Positions 55,109 to 63,587 of a stretch of DNA of 64,000 nt are shown here, one piece after another (position 1 is the stretch's first letter; every line of letters starts with the position of its first letter). Under the pieces are notes generated by a model. It worked only from the letters and a program-made list of their open reading frames with translations. It was not told the DNA's origin and searched no databases. This DNA comes from Johnsonella ignava ATCC 51276 (lineage in GTDB: Bacteria > Bacillota > Clostridia > Lachnospirales > Lachnospiraceae). The DNA lies in assembly GCF_000235445.1 (NCBI RefSeq), contig NZ_JH378830.1, forward strand, positions 389,314-453,313, given 5' to 3'. Both the position numbers and the translations under genes were made by a program.

Positions 55109-56640
55109 CTCATAATTCCTCCCCAGTATTTTTCTTCAAGACTTCTATAACTTATCGCTTCACAAATATGCCTGCGACATATTTGTTCGCTTTTATCAAT
55201 ATCCGCCGATGTTCTAGCCACCTTAAGTATTTTATGAACAGATCTTACACTCATACTCCTGCTCTCATATATATCCTTTAAAAATTCCTCATCTTTTTTT
55301 GAAAGTGTACAATATATATCAACTAATTTTTTATCCATCTGTGAGTTAAACAGTATACCGTCATTTTTAAATCTTTCATTTTGTATAATTCTTGCATTTT
55401 CTACAATTTTCCTGATTTCTGTACTTTTTTGCCCACTCCCGTGCTTTCTAAGCTCATCATAATTAAGAAGTCTGGTCTCTACACAGATATCAATCCTGTC
55501 AAGCAGCGGCTTGCTTATCTTTCCCAGATAATGCTTTATCTGATTTATATTGCAGTTACACCGGTTACGGTCGGGATAAAATCCGCATTTACACGGATTT
55601 GTAGCTGCTATAAGCATAAAATCCGCCGGAAATACATATGAACCCATAAGTCTTGATATGCTTACCCTACCCTCTTCCATAGGCTGGCGGAGTATCTCAA
55701 GAGTTTCCCTTTTAAATTCTGCAAGCTCATCTAAAAAAAGCACTCCATGATTTGCAAGTGATATTTCACCCGGCTTAGGCTTTATGCCTCCTCCGACAAG
55801 TGCATTGGGAGATATGCTGTGATGCGGATTTCTGTAAGGTCTTTTTTTAAGCAACGGTTTATCAGCATCAAGCATACCGCATACACTATAAATCCTTGAG
55901 GTTTCAAGCCTTTCTTCCATACTCATAATAGGCATTATAGCCGGTATCCTCGAAGCAATCATACTTTTTCCTGTACCGGCAGGTCCTATATAAAGTATAT
56001 TATGTCTTCCTGCCACAGCTATTATTGTGGCTCTTTTTAGCATTTCCTGACCGTTTATATCTGAAAAATCTCCTCCTATTTCATAGTCATACCCACTTTC
56101 ATTGTAAATTGCATGCGGAGGATGTGTTTTTTCACCGTTTAATACACTTACAAGACTGTTTAAATCTTCGATACCAAAACATTCTATACCCTCTATCACA
56201 CTTCCTTCGGAAGCATTTGCAGAAGGTACGTAAAGTTTTTTAAATCCTGCCTTTTTCGCTGCAATAGCTATTGAAAGAGTTCCTTTTATTGAAAGCAATT
56301 TTCCGCTTAATGAAAGTTCCCCGGCAAATATACATCCATTAAAAGCTTCTGTTTTTATAATTCCGTATGATGACAGTATTGACAATGCTATTGGAAGATC
56401 AAAATTACAGCTTTCTTTTTTTATATCTGCCGGTGATAAATTAATAACTATCTTTTTAGGACTTAAAAGATAACCCGAATTTTTTATAGCAGTCCTTACT
56501 CTGTCGGCAGCTTCTCTTACTTCACTTGCAAGATAGCCTATAAGCACCGTTTGTGGAAGTCCCGAACCTACATCGGTTTCACAGCATACTATAAATCCGT
56601 CTATGCCTAAAAGCCCCGCACTATACACTTTGCTTAACAT
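55105..56640 (-). CDS. yifB: YifB/ComM-family Mg-chelatase-like AAA+ ATPase
   Basis: AAA+ protein that in transformable bacteria acts as a helicase aiding branch migration of incoming DNA. The N-terminal Lon-protease-like fold (residues 1-170) is followed by the ATPase core: Walker A GPAGTGKSMIASRIP (about residue 225), Walker B GVLFLDELAEF, and sensor NPCKCG near a Cys cluster. 511 residues is standard. It starts a yifB-dprA-topA transcript; the 344-bp space upstream is divergent from purO. Confidence 0.94.
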   Translation of the reverse strand: MLSKVYSAGLLGIDGFIVCCETDVGSGLPQTVLIGYLASEVREAADRVRTAIKNSGYLLSPKKIVINLSPADIKKESCNFDLPIALSILSSYGIIKTEAFNGCIFAGELSLSGKLLSIKGTLSIAIAAKKAGFKKLYVPSANASEGSVIEGIECFGIEDLNSLVSVLNGEKTHPPHAIYNESGYDYEIGGDFSDINGQEMLKRATIIAVAGRHNILYIGPAGTGKSMIASRIPAIMPIMSMEERLETSRIYSVCGMLDADKPLLKKRPYRNPHHSISPNALVGGGIKPKPGEISLANHGVLFLDELAEFKRETLEILRQPMEEGRVSISRLMGSYVFPADFMLIAATNPCKCGFYPDRNRCNCNINQIKHYLGKISKPLLDRIDICVETRLLNYDELRKHGSGQKSTEIRKIVENARIIQNERFKNDGILFNSQMDKKLVDIYCTLSKKDEEFLKDIYESRSMSVRSVHKILKVARTSADIDKSEQICRRHICEAISYRSLEEKYWGGIMR

Positions 56641-56859
56641 TTTAGATTCCTTTCCAAGTTTTAAATTATTTTCTAAAGTTTTTTAATGAAATGGTGTTAA
56701 CTGTTGCTATTTAAAGTTCATTTATGATTTATGTTTTATAATAAATATAAGGATTTTTTTCAGACTTATTTTAATTTTAAAGAATTTTTAAAAAGATTAT
56801 TTTGAATTTTTTGATTAGTATAAGATCTGACTGGTATTAAGTTACTATATATACATATA

Positions 56860-56893
56860 TAAGTCAAGGATTTTTTTAAAAATAATTGACTTA
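56860..56893. promoter_or_regulatory. 8-bp perfect inverted repeat upstream of purO
   Basis: Arms at 56860-56867 and 56886-56893 flank an 18-base A/T-rich centre that also pairs partly. It lies about 30 bp before the purO -35 box. A protein-binding site is plausible; the match is not to a motif I know. Confidence 0.4.
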
Positions 56894-56923
56894 CAATCAG
56901 CTGTGATTTTATCACGTTTAGTC

Positions 56924-56952
56924 TTGTAATGATAAAGCTTTTGTCTTATTAT
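56924..56952 (+). promoter_or_regulatory. Promoter of the purO-AICAR transformylase operon
   Basis: TTGTAA (56924-56929), a 17-bp spacer, then TATTAT (56947-56952). It lies about 32 bp before the GTG start at 56985, with AAGGAGG between. Confidence 0.65.
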
Positions 56953-56984
56953 ATTATATATATTTTGAAAAGGAGGAAGATAAA

Positions 56985-57692
56985 GTGTATTCACTATTTG
57001 ACGAAATTGCTTCTAATCCCTATCCCGGGCGAGGTATAGTTCTGGGGCAAAGTCCTGACAAAAATCATGCAGTAGCCGTATATTTTATAATGGGTAGAAG
57101 TGAAAATTCAAGAAACCGAATTTTTATATCCGAAAAAGACGGTATAATTACAAAGCCTTTTGACGAAAAAAAAGTAACCGATCCTTCACTTATATTTTAT
57201 CAGCCTGTAAAAATACTTGGCAATAAAACAATAATTACTAATGGCGACCATACCGATGCTATATACAAAGGAATGGATCAACAGCTCACATTTGAACAGT
57301 GCCTGCGAAACTGCAGCTTTGAACCTGATGCTCCGAATTATACACCAAGGATATCAGGTATAATAAAAATTGATGCAACCGGTCAGCATTATGCCATGTC
57401 CATATTAAAATCAGATAACGGCTCTCCTGACTCATGCCAGAGGTTTACATTTGCCTATGATAATCCTACACCAGGGTACGGTCATTTTATACATACCTAT
57501 ATAGGAGATTCAAATCCTCTTAAAAGTTTTTGTGGTGAACCCAAAAAAATCTCTATACTTGATGATATAGATTTATTTGCCGATAAGATTTGGAAAAATC
57601 TTAATGAAGAAAATAAGATTTCGCTTTGGGTAAGGTATATCAATATAAAAAATCTTGAATATAAAGATATAATTAAAAATAAAAATAAATAA
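56985..57692 (+). CDS. purO: IMP cyclohydrolase (PurO-like)
   Basis: Closes FAICAR to IMP, the last step of purine synthesis. A 235-residue single-domain protein of the IMP cyclohydrolase family first known from archaea. Recognisable N-terminal segment NPYPGRGIVLGQSPDKNHAVAVYFIMGRSENSRNR and the central TNGDHTDAIY. Start is GTG with AAGGAGG eight bases before it. The next gene, 11 bp away, is the AICAR transformylase that lacks its own cyclohydrolase domain, so the two together replace bifunctional PurH. The neighbouring enzyme makes the assignment strong. Confidence 0.9.
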   Translation: MYSLFDEIASNPYPGRGIVLGQSPDKNHAVAVYFIMGRSENSRNRIFISEKDGIITKPFDEKKVTDPSLIFYQPVKILGNKTIITNGDHTDAIYKGMDQQLTFEQCLRNCSFEPDAPNYTPRISGIIKIDATGQHYAMSILKSDNGSPDSCQRFTFAYDNPTPGYGHFIHTYIGDSNPLKSFCGEPKKISILDDIDLFADKIWKNLNEENKISLWVRYINIKNLEYKDIIKNKNK

Positions 57693-57703
57693 GGAGATTT
57701 ATA

Positions 57704-58909
57704 ATGCAGGAATCAGACAGACTGATATTAAAATACGGATGCAATCCGAACCAAAAACCTGCTTCAATATATATGGAGGACGGCATCAGGCTCCCTGTAA
57801 AAGTACTTTCAGGAAACCCCGGATATATAAACTTTCTTGATGCACTTAATGCATGGCAGCTTGTATGTGAACTTAAAACAGCTTTTAATATACCCGCTGC
57901 CGCTTCATTTAAACATGTATCGCCTGCGGGTGCTGCGATAGGTATTGAGCTTAATGAAAGCCTAAAGCACGCATGCCATATAGCTCCAAATACACAGCTG
58001 AGCCCGCTCGCCTGTGCTTATGCAAAAGCCAGAGGAGCAGACAGGATGTCTTCATTTGGAGATATAATTGCATTGAGTGATAAATGCGATTTTGAAACTG
58101 CACAACTTATAAAATCAGAAGTTTCAGATGGAATTATAGCCCCTGGTTATGAACCGGAAGCATTGGAAGTGCTTAAAGAAAAGAAAAAAGGTAATTACAG
58201 CATAATACAGATAGATGAAAATTACAGACCCAAACCGGTTTCAGAGATAAGTCAGGTAACTGAAAAAAAGCAGGTATTCGGTATCACATTTGAACAGGGC
58301 AGAAATGAAGTTCAGCTTAATGAAAGTCTTTTTTCAAATATTGTAACTGAAAATAAAACCCTGCCCTCAGATGCACAAAGAGATCTGCTAATTTCACTTA
58401 TAGTCCTTAAATACACACAGTCCAACTCTGTATGTTATGCAAAGGACGGTCAGGCAATAGGTATAGGTGCAGGACAGCAATCAAGAATACACTGTACAAG
58501 ACTTGCAGGCGATAAGGCTGACTGCTGGCACTTAAGGCAGATGCCGAGAGTCCTTAAGCTCCCATTTCTTGAAGGACTTAAAAAATGTGATATGGATAAT
58601 GCCATAGATACCTATATACTAAACAGTCCGTTGCTTTTAAAGGACGGTAACTGGCAGAGGTTTTTTAAACACAGACCTGAGATGCTGTCTGAAGATGAAC
58701 GAAAAGAATATCTTTTAAAAATAGATAATGTAAGCCTGGGTTCAGATGCATTCTTCCCATTCGGCGACAATATAGAAAGAGCCTGCGAAAGCGGTGTAAA
58801 ATATATAGCACAACCCGGCGGCTCAATAAGGGATGAGCAGGTTATAGAGACCTGCAACCGACATAACATCACAATGGCATTTACAGGAATAAGGCTTTTT
58901 CACCATTAA
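57704..58909 (+). CDS. purH: AICAR transformylase (PurH C-terminal domain alone)
   Basis: Transfers a formyl group from 10-formyltetrahydrofolate to AICAR. A 401-residue protein with LKYGCNPNQKPASIY, the catalytic SFKHVSPAGAAIG, MSSFGDIIALSDKCDFETAQLI and the C-terminal QPGGSIRDEQVIETCNRHNITMAFTG split across the family motif. Standard PurH has an N-terminal cyclohydrolase of about 190 residues; it is absent here and supplied by purO. AAGGAG upstream of the ATG supports the start, so this is not a truncated gene. Confidence 0.94.
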   Translation: MQESDRLILKYGCNPNQKPASIYMEDGIRLPVKVLSGNPGYINFLDALNAWQLVCELKTAFNIPAAASFKHVSPAGAAIGIELNESLKHACHIAPNTQLSPLACAYAKARGADRMSSFGDIIALSDKCDFETAQLIKSEVSDGIIAPGYEPEALEVLKEKKKGNYSIIQIDENYRPKPVSEISQVTEKKQVFGITFEQGRNEVQLNESLFSNIVTENKTLPSDAQRDLLISLIVLKYTQSNSVCYAKDGQAIGIGAGQQSRIHCTRLAGDKADCWHLRQMPRVLKLPFLEGLKKCDMDNAIDTYILNSPLLLKDGNWQRFFKHRPEMLSEDERKEYLLKIDNVSLGSDAFFPFGDNIERACESGVKYIAQPGGSIRDEQVIETCNRHNITMAFTGIRLFHH

Positions 58910-58928
58910 TAGATGAGCCTCTATCTAT

Positions 58929-59036
58929 ATGGAAAACCAAATTAAATTCGCCGGCCCATTTAAATTTAGCCAAATGCTTGATATACAGGGTAAAAGCACG
59001 GCTGAATACCTACCGCAAAATGAAATAAATAATTAG
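58929..59036 (+). CDS. Possible 35-residue peptide gene after the AICAR transformylase
   Basis: An ATG frame of 36 codons including stop in the 157-bp purH-galE gap. Its product begins MENQIKFAGPFKF and reads like a protein, with alternating Ile/Phe/Leu and charged residues and few rare codons, unlike the A/T noise of most gaps. No convincing Shine-Dalgarno lies upstream (GATGAG is about 13 bases away). It may be a small purine-operon peptide or the remnant of a larger gene. Confidence 0.4.
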   Translation: MENQIKFAGPFKFSQMLDIQGKSTAEYLPQNEINN

Positions 59037-59078
59037 TTAAAATCAATAAATAATAAAATTATTATCATGAGGTATATT

Positions 59079-60149
59079 ATGTCAATTTTAGTTACAGGAG
59101 GTGCAGGTTTTATAGGAAGCCACACCTGTGTTGAACTTTTAAATTCAGGCTATGACGTGGTTGTAGTAGATAATCTTATAAATTCATCACATATAGCACT
59201 TAAAAGAGTTGAAGAAATAACATGTAAAAAAATTAAATTTTATAAAATCGACTGTCTTGATAAAAAAGCCCTTAATAACGTTTTTAAAAATGAAAATATA
59301 GAAGCCGTTATACACTTTGCAGGTTTAAAAGCAGTTGGTGAATCAATTTATAAGCCTCTTGAATACTACCACAATAATATAACCGGTACTTTAATTCTAT
59401 GTGATATTATGAGAAGGCATAAATGTAAAAATATAGTATTTTCCTCAAGTGCAACGGTATACGGCGATCCCGCATTTGTACCTATAACTGAAGAATGTCC
59501 TATGGGGCATATAACCAATCCTTATGGCAGGACAAAAGGCATGCTTGAACAGATACTTACAGATCTGCATACTGCCGATAATGAATGGAATGTTATGCTT
59601 TTAAGATATTTTAATCCTATAGGGGCACATGAATCAGGAAAAATAGGCGAAAATCCAAGGGGTATACCAAATAATCTCCTCCCCTATATTACACAGGTGG
59701 CAGTAGGTAAGCTGGTATGCCTGGGTGTGTTTGGAAATGATTATGATACTCCGGACGGCACTTGTATCAGAGATTATATACATGTAGTTGATCTTGCACA
59801 GGGACATGTGGCTGCACTTAAAAAAATGATGACACAAAAAAACGGCGTATTGATTTATAACCTGGGCACAGGTATCGGTTATTCCGTACTTGATGTAATA
59901 AATGCCTTTGAAAAGGCTAATCAGCTTCGTATAAACTATGTGTTTAAACCAAGGCGTGCCGGTGATGTACCAAGATGTTATGCAGATCCTTCAAAAGCGG
60001 AAAAAGAGCTGGATTGGAAGACTACAAGAGATCTTGAAACCATGTGCCGGGATTCATGGAGATGGCAAAAGTATAACCCTGACGGTTTTAAAGAAGATGA
60101 AAATGATATAGCGATAAGAAAAGAAAGCGGGCTTAAACCGTATAATTAA
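59079..60149 (+). CDS. galE: UDP-glucose 4-epimerase
   Basis: NAD-dependent interconversion of UDP-glucose and UDP-galactose, feeding galactose use and surface glycans. The NAD motif is VTGGAGFIGSHT, the catalytic Ser lies in FSSSATVYG and the catalytic Tyr/Lys in YGRTK. Motif GTGIGYSVLDVINAFEK and the C-terminal substrate region are intact; about 356 residues. An earlier ATG at 59067 is open, but GAGGT lies five bases before the ATG at 59079, which starts like the family. Single gene, ended by the terminator at 60167-60236. Confidence 0.95.
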   Translation: MSILVTGGAGFIGSHTCVELLNSGYDVVVVDNLINSSHIALKRVEEITCKKIKFYKIDCLDKKALNNVFKNENIEAVIHFAGLKAVGESIYKPLEYYHNNITGTLILCDIMRRHKCKNIVFSSSATVYGDPAFVPITEECPMGHITNPYGRTKGMLEQILTDLHTADNEWNVMLLRYFNPIGAHESGKIGENPRGIPNNLLPYITQVAVGKLVCLGVFGNDYDTPDGTCIRDYIHVVDLAQGHVAALKKMMTQKNGVLIYNLGTGIGYSVLDVINAFEKANQLRINYVFKPRRAGDVPRCYADPSKAEKELDWKTTRDLETMCRDSWRWQKYNPDGFKEDENDIAIRKESGLKPYN

Positions 60150-60166
60150 TTTTATTTTAGAATAAT

Positions 60167-60236
60167 AAAAGCATCTCTGTTGAAACAGCTCAAAGTTTAC
60201 AAATTCCAAGCTGCTTTAAACAAAGATGCTTTTTTA
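60167..60236. terminator. Bidirectional nested-hairpin terminator between galE and the EF-G paralogue
   Basis: Outer arms of about 14 bases, AAAGCATCTCTGTT near 60168 and its near complement ending at 60232, have one mismatch. They enclose a second hairpin CAGCT...AGCTG (about 60185-60212). A TTTTTT follows on the plus strand and TTTTATTATT on the minus strand, so it can end both galE and the converging EF-G-like gene. Confidence 0.8.
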
Positions 60237-60279
60237 TACTTAATTAAATATAAAAGCTCTTGTCAAAAGACTTTAATTA

Positions 60280-62379
60280 TTACTCATTGTTTTCAAGTTT
60301 TGAAGCTCTTGCTTCAACCTCTTTTTTCTGTATCTCCGCCGGTGCCTGTTCATAACGCACAAATTCATATGAATAGGTTCCTATACCTCCTGTCATGGCT
60401 CTAAGATCAGTATTATAACCTAAAAGCTCAGACATAGGTATATCAGCCATTATTCTCTGCTTTCCTCCATGTGTAGAGTCCATACCGAGAACTCTTCCTC
60501 TTCTTCTGTTTATATCTCCCATTACGTCTCCTGTAAACTTATCAGGCACTATAACGTGAAGCGATGCTATCGGTTCAAGAAGAACCGGATTTGCCCTCAT
60601 AAAGCCGTCTTTAAATGCAAGCGTTGCAGCCATTTTAAATGCAAGTTCAGATGAGTCAACAGGGTGATATGAACCGTCTAAAAGTACCGCTTTTATTCCT
60701 ACAACAGGATATGCTGCAAGCGGTCCTTTAAGGCAGCATTCAGCTATACCCTTTTCAACTGCAGGGAAGTAATTCTTAGGAACCGCTCCTCCAAATACAG
60801 TCTCTTCAAATACATAGGGGGTTTTTAAATCATCAGAAGGCTCAAAGCTCATTTTAACATCACCAAACTGCCCATGACCGCCTGATTGTTTTTTATATCT
60901 TCCGGAAGCTTCAACCTTTTTCTTTATAGTTTCCCTAAAGGCAACTTTAGGTTTTGAAAGTTCTATCTCAACCTTATATCTGTTTAAAAGCTTGCTTATG
61001 ACTATTTCAAGCTGCTGATCACCTATACCATATATGAGCGACTGGCGGTTTTCAGTATCCATAACGGTATTTAGTGTAAGATCTTCTTCCATAAGTTTTG
61101 CTAAACCGGATGACATCTTATCCTCATCGCCTTTATTTACAGCCTTATATCTCATATATGTGTATGGCTTTGATATTTTAGGTCTATGATAAAGTATAGG
61201 TGCATTTTTCAATGCAATTGTATCTCCTGTCTGCGTTACATTAAGCTTTGCTACCGCACCTATATCTCCTGCCTTTATTTCAGAGACTTCTACCGCTTCC
61301 TTTCCACGCAGAACATAGAGTTTACCTGATTTTTCTTCAGTTTCTTTTGAAACATTATAAATCGCAGTATCAGGTCTAAGTGTGCCTGTACATATCTTAA
61401 TGAGTGAATATCTGCCTATAAAAGGATCTACTATAGTTTTAAACACTTTTGCAGAAAGATTTGCCTGTGAATTATATTTAGCAACAAATCTTTCTCCACT
61501 GCTTACATCAACTCCAACGCACTCTCCATAATCAGGTGAAGGAAAATATCTTTCTATCGCCATAAGAAGTGCCTTAAATCCCTGTATATTTACTCCTGAG
61601 CCCATCATTACCGGAACTATGGCAGATTCACTTACATTATCCTTAAGAGCTTCCGATATCTCATTATCGGTAAATTCTCCGCCCGATAAATATCTTTCCA
61701 TATATTCCTCACTTGTTTCGGCAACCGCCTCCATAAGAGCTTCTCTTGCAATTTTAAGATTCGCCTCTGAATAATCAGGTATTTCACATTCCTCATAATC
61801 TGAAAACTGTGTAAATCTGCGACCCTTCATCTTAACAACATTTACAAAACCTACAAATTTTTCATTTTCCCTTATAGGAAGGTGGAAAGGAGCGATTTTT
61901 CTGCCAAATTTAGTTTCAAGCTTGAGCAAAAGCTCTCTGAAACTGGCTTTATCATCATCCATATTTGTAACAAATATAATCCTTGGAAGCTTATATTCCT
62001 CGCAAAGCTCCCAGGCTTTTTCAGTGCCTACTTCTATACCTGCTTTACAGTTTACGACTATTATTGCGGCATCTGCAACACTTACAGCTTCTTCAACTTC
62101 ACCTACAAAATCAAAATATCCGGGTGTATCAAGGAGATTTATTTTTATATTTCCGTTTTCACCTTTATACTCTATGGGTATAACGGAGGTACTTATCGAA
62201 AAGCCTCGTTTTATTTCTTCCTTGTCATAGTCGCTTACAGTATTTCCGTCAGCTACCTTGCCGAGTTTTGAAACTGCACCGCTTATATAACAGAGCGCCT
62301 CTGCTGCAGTTGTTTTGCCTGCACCTCCATGTCCAAGAAGAACAACATTTCTAATATTCTTTGTATCATATACATTCAT
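60280..62379 (-). CDS. Elongation factor G paralogue (EF-G-like GTPase)
   Basis: A 699-residue translational GTPase with EF-G domains in order: G domain (residues 1-270), domain II (FKTIVDPFIGRYSLIKICTGTL), domains III-V with GGHGQFGDVKMSFEP and the C-terminal beta-alpha units. G1 is GHGGAGKT (16-23) and G3 DTPGYFDF. The G4 motif, NKxD in ordinary EF-G, here reads TNMD (138-141), and the G5 region is GSGVN. These point to the divergent bacterial EF-G-like group rather than the main FusA. GGAGG eight bases before the ATG fixes the start. Role unknown. Confidence 0.87.
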   Translation of the reverse strand: MNVYDTKNIRNVVLLGHGGAGKTTAAEALCYISGAVSKLGKVADGNTVSDYDKEEIKRGFSISTSVIPIEYKGENGNIKINLLDTPGYFDFVGEVEEAVSVADAAIIVVNCKAGIEVGTEKAWELCEEYKLPRIIFVTNMDDDKASFRELLLKLETKFGRKIAPFHLPIRENEKFVGFVNVVKMKGRRFTQFSDYEECEIPDYSEANLKIAREALMEAVAETSEEYMERYLSGGEFTDNEISEALKDNVSESAIVPVMMGSGVNIQGFKALLMAIERYFPSPDYGECVGVDVSSGERFVAKYNSQANLSAKVFKTIVDPFIGRYSLIKICTGTLRPDTAIYNVSKETEEKSGKLYVLRGKEAVEVSEIKAGDIGAVAKLNVTQTGDTIALKNAPILYHRPKISKPYTYMRYKAVNKGDEDKMSSGLAKLMEEDLTLNTVMDTENRQSLIYGIGDQQLEIVISKLLNRYKVEIELSKPKVAFRETIKKKVEASGRYKKQSGGHGQFGDVKMSFEPSDDLKTPYVFEETVFGGAVPKNYFPAVEKGIAECCLKGPLAAYPVVGIKAVLLDGSYHPVDSSELAFKMAATLAFKDGFMRANPVLLEPIASLHVIVPDKFTGDVMGDINRRRGRVLGMDSTHGGKQRIMADIPMSELLGYNTDLRAMTGGIGTYSYEFVRYEQAPAEIQKKEVEARASKLENNE

Positions 62380-62484
62380 AAGTATAACCTCCAGACTTGA
62401 TTTATTTTAAACATATTTTACTAAAAATCACTCTGTAATTCAATCTTTTTATTAAATTTCTATAAGTCCGCAATTAAGATTTAA

Positions 62485-63111
62485 CTAAGCATAAAGATTT
62501 ACTAAGGACTGCAGACGACCGGCATCTTTTACCGGCTGACCTATAGCATTAAATTTCCATTCTCCTTTATAACGATAAATCTCACCTACTATCATACCTG
62601 TCATTCCACTATAATCTTCTGTAAGGTTAAATCTGCATATCTCACTGCCGTTTCTCAAATCTACAAGTCTTATAAATGCATTTTCTATCATACCGAAATG
62701 TTGATTCCTTTTTTCACCATCATATATATTTACTACAAACACAAGCTTATCAACTCCCGTAGGAAGCAGGCTCAAATCAACTGTAATCTGTTCATCATCA
62801 CCATCACCTGCACCCGTCAGATTGTCTCCATTATGGATTATAGATTCGCTTGAATGTTTAAGATTGCCAAAATATACAAGGCAGTCTTTTGCATTACTGC
62901 CATATAATTTTCCCATTTCATTAAGAAGTATAACTGAAGCATCACAGTCAAATTCATATTTAGGCTGCGGTTTTGATTTAAACAGTCCAAATGCTCCTCC
63001 GCCCTGTGCAGGCTGTGCCTCATCCCAGCCCAATCCGACCATTATACGACTCAGTCCGCTGCCTCCTTTTGTAAGATCAATCTTTTGCCCTTTTTTTAAG
63101 TTAATGCTCAT
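62485..63111 (-). CDS. TerD-domain protein
   Basis: A 208-residue TerD-family calcium-binding stress protein. Family segments: MSINLKKGQKIDLTKGGSGLSRIMVGLGW, DCDASVILLNEMGKL, VYFGNLKHSSESI, GDGDDEQITVDLSLLP with the Asp cluster that binds Ca2+, and VNIYDGEKRNQHFGMIENAFIRL. AAGGAG nine bases before the ATG fixes the start. The gene stands alone; there are no terA/B/C/E/Z genes nearby, so it is not a tellurite operon. A hairpin overlaps its -10 box. Confidence 0.9.
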   Translation of the reverse strand: MSINLKKGQKIDLTKGGSGLSRIMVGLGWDEAQPAQGGGAFGLFKSKPQPKYEFDCDASVILLNEMGKLYGSNAKDCLVYFGNLKHSSESIIHNGDNLTGAGDGDDEQITVDLSLLPTGVDKLVFVVNIYDGEKRNQHFGMIENAFIRLVDLRNGSEICRFNLTEDYSGMTGMIVGEIYRYKGEWKFNAIGQPVKDAGRLQSLVNLYA

Positions 63112-63204
63112 TATTTATTTCTCCTTCAAGATTTTTTAAATCCGGAAATTTATATCTTCTTAGAGTACAGAAAAAGATTTTATCTCCAGAATATAAGTAT
63201 TTAA

Positions 63205-63230
63205 AAACTATTAACTCACGTTAATAGTTT
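63205..63230. promoter_or_regulatory. 10-bp perfect inverted repeat over the terD-like promoter
   Basis: Arms AAACTATTAA (63205-63214) and TTAATAGTTT (63221-63230) enclose CTCACG. On the minus strand TTGATT (complement of 63249-63254), a 17-bp spacer and TAAACT (complement of 63226-63231) form the promoter of the TerD gene, so the repeat covers the -10 box and start site. This suits a repressor operator; an RNA stem at the 5' end is the alternative. Confidence 0.6.
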
Positions 63231-63254
63231 ATATTAAATCTATAAAAAAATCAA
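63226..63254 (-). promoter_or_regulatory. Promoter of the TerD-domain gene
   Basis: TTGATT (-35) and TAAACT (-10) on the minus strand with exactly 17 bp between, about 115 bp before the ATG. It is overlapped by the inverted repeat at 63205-63230. Confidence 0.55.
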
Positions 63255-63323
63255 CATTTTGACTATAATACACAATACTGTCTTATTATCAAATAAACAT
63301 TGACAACAATAACATTCTGCAAC

Positions 63324-63352
63324 TTGACAATCATTTCCATTTTATTTATAAT
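63324..63352 (+). promoter_or_regulatory. Consensus promoter driving the FMN riboswitch
   Basis: TTGACA (63324-63329), exactly 17 bp, TATAAT (63347-63352): a full-consensus vegetative promoter. Transcription would start near 63359, 12 bp before the riboswitch P1 stem. It makes the riboswitch transcriptionally active on the plus strand. Confidence 0.88.
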
Positions 63353-63370
63353 TGCCTGTAATTGAATAGC

Positions 63371-63480
63371 TATCTTCAGGGCAGGATGAAATTTCCTACC
63401 GGTGGTACAGCCCACGAGCCGTAAGGCATGATTTGGTGAAATTCCAAAGCCGACAGTTAAAGTCTGGATGAAAGAAGATA
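63371..63480 (+). promoter_or_regulatory. FMN riboswitch (RFN element)
   Basis: All conserved RFN blocks are present in order: TATCTTCAGGGCAGGATGAA at the 5' side, TTTCCTACCGGTGG, ACAGCCCACGAGCCG, the GGTGAAATTCCAAAGCCGAC core, AGTCTGGATG and the closing GAAAGAAGATA that pairs with TATCTTC. It binds flavin mononucleotide and normally switches riboflavin synthesis or uptake genes off when FMN is plentiful. Here the downstream terminator at 63531 would be the switch output. The expected riboflavin gene is not next to it; a transposase is. Confidence 0.95.
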
Positions 63481-63530
63481 AAGTATGTGTATACGTTTTA
63501 TATGGGGGCTGTGAAACAAGTCCCTAAAAG

Positions 63531-63568
63531 AAATAGGACCATTCGTTCATGCGAAAGGTCCTATTTTT
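63531..63568 (+). terminator. Intrinsic terminator downstream of the FMN riboswitch
   Basis: Arms AAATAGGACC (63531-63540) and GGTCCTATTT (63557-63566) are perfect, an inner TTCG/CGAA pair extends the stem, and a TTTTT tract follows. It may be the riboswitch expression platform, or the outward-facing hairpin of the insertion sequence; the position 50 bp past the aptamer fits the former. Confidence 0.82.
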
Positions 63569-63587
63569 GTGGTAAAATTAACTTGCA

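Larger units (their letters stand above)
56641..56984. other. 344-bp divergent intergenic region between yifB and purO
   Basis: Strongly AT-rich with no credible reading frame. It holds the purO promoter near its right end and two inverted repeats: TAAGTCAA/TTGACTTA at 56860-56893 and GTGAT-TTT-ATCAC at 56903-56915, the latter close before the -35. They may be operators for purine control, though neither resembles the Firmicute PurBox. The left end must also drive yifB; no clear promoter pair was found for it. Confidence 0.55.

Noticed and set aside
62485..63111. TerD gene as part of a tellurite-resistance operon
   Set aside because: No terA, terB, terC, terE or terZ gene is near; a single TerD gene is better called a stress protein.
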